DNA of 64,000 nucleotides from Megalopta genalis (lineage: Eukaryota; Arthropoda; Insecta; Hymenoptera; Halictidae). Below, piece after piece: positions 63,133 to 64,000 of this stretch. The notes beneath the pieces are model-generated. The model did no database searches, was not told the origin of the DNA, and worked only from the letters and a program-made list of their open reading frames with translations. The stretch's first letter is position 1; each line of letters starts with the position of its first letter. The translations under genes and the position numbers were made by a program. The stretch covers positions 13,559,962 to 13,623,961 of the forward strand of contig NC_135021.1 in assembly GCF_051020955.1 (NCBI RefSeq), written 5' to 3'.

Positions 63133-64000
63133 CTGCGGCAGAACGGTCACAGCGAGCTTTGAGTTCGGTCTGGTGTTACGTTCGAATGTGCGGAACTTCT
63201 GGAAGACTTTGGGTCTTCTTTTTTTCTTTTCTTTTTAGGGAGTGCCACGCAACCCTTTACAGGATTATTAGCAACGCGCGTGATACACGCTGAGTGTACA
63301 ATTAAATAGATGTTACACAAAGAGAATATTCAGTGCATAATTTTACATTGTGCAAGAAATTGAGCACAACTGAGGTGGGTAACAGAAGGCGGCTTAAACA
63401 TTGAATATATAAAAAATGGTTTTTCAAGAACTTAAAAATACTCGTTAGCGAGGAGATACTTGGTTGGAAAAGAAGGCAACTGATATGGGGAATATTAACC
63501 TAAGAATCTTAGTTCGTTGATCATTTTAATTAGTTTGTTGATCACTTAATATTAATCATTTAATTAACATATTGTATGATTATATATGATTAGGCTTTCG
63601 TTCAGGATAGCCACAGCTGAAACGTTAGGCTTAACAAATCAGCCGCGTCCAGAAGATGTCATAGCGGTCGTATTTGTGCAACGTACTTGCTATAAATATT
63701 TGTATATTTATTTGTATAATTCGAATTCTGCCGTCCTTAGTTAAAATGCCTCAAAGCTAGTATACTCTACAGGATGCGTGGAGTTCCAAATGTATTAGGT
63801 CTACCGGAAAGTTCTGTCCGTTTAGGAAATGAGAGGAAATAATAGATTTTTCATAAATTTAGTAATATTTATTGTACAATATAATTTCCATCGTTACTTA
63901 TGACCTCTTGCCAGCGTGATGGCGATTTGTGAGCAACATTTTTCAAAAATATATGTCTCAAATAAACATGTGCATATCTATCGAAATTTGCAATGACATT
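63133..64000. other. Intron upstream of exon A, left part
   Basis: Starts with the pyrimidine-rich acceptor tract of exon A. No signal-peptide exon is visible on the minus strand up to the window edge. Apart from the mariner fragment at 63795 nothing is recognised. Confidence 0.55.
63795..64000 (-). mobile_element. Mariner element cut by the window edge
   Basis: TA followed by the terminus TTAGGTCTACCGGAAAGTTC. On the minus strand 63867-64000 reads the transposase C-terminus (SPSRWQEVISNDGNYIVQ then stop). The rest lies outside the window. Confidence 0.85.

Overview
The window looks like nuclear DNA of an insect, most likely a hymenopteran (bee, wasp or ant). The base composition is mixed and CpG-rich, introns have GT/AG borders, mariner and piggyBac relatives are abundant, and there are many (CT)n, (TTA)n and (AAT)n runs. 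No bacterial, organellar or viral gene was recognised, and no tRNA or rRNA gene.

The window is essentially one gene: a minus-strand secreted ADAMTS metalloprotease. I assembled 15 coding exons by hand from 63132 down to 1450. Every junction has GT and AG borders and matching phase, giving about 1185 residues; the signal-peptide exon lies beyond 64000. In order the exons encode the propeptide (62798-63132, 23723-24032), the propeptide end with the furin site and the start of the protease (14756-15093), the rest of the catalytic domain (12056-12330, 11046-11192), disintegrin-like (9373-9523, 9201-9290), central TSP1 and Cys-rich (7715-8030, 7490-7617), Cys-rich/spacer (7160-7407, 5659-5776, 5290-5552), further TSP1 repeats (5290-5552, 3464-3978, 3074-3247) and a C-terminal PLAC module (1450-1601). 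The zinc motif HELGHNFGMYHD is split by an intron and restored only after splicing.

Introns fall into two classes. Those of 82-216 bp hold nothing. Every longer one carries recognisable transposon-derived DNA, often nested: TTAA-flanked piggyBac-type MITEs (at least seven terminal sequences), TA-flanked palindromic MITEs, internally deleted mariners and long-inverted-repeat elements. The 38.8 kb intron 1 (24033-62797) and 8.6 kb intron 2 (15094-23722) hold no gene I can support. They contain a cluster of hairpin MITEs (33925-34998), a decayed mariner whose right end has become a 112-bp tandem array (37625-39520), LINE-tail fragments, a TTAAGTT-rich array (20485-21006) and microsatellites.

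Most interesting points: the PLAC exon hidden beyond a transposon-filled intron, the satellite born from a mariner end, an inverted repeat bracketing one intron close to both splice sites, two mariner copies sharing one internal deletion, and MITEs nested within members of their own family.
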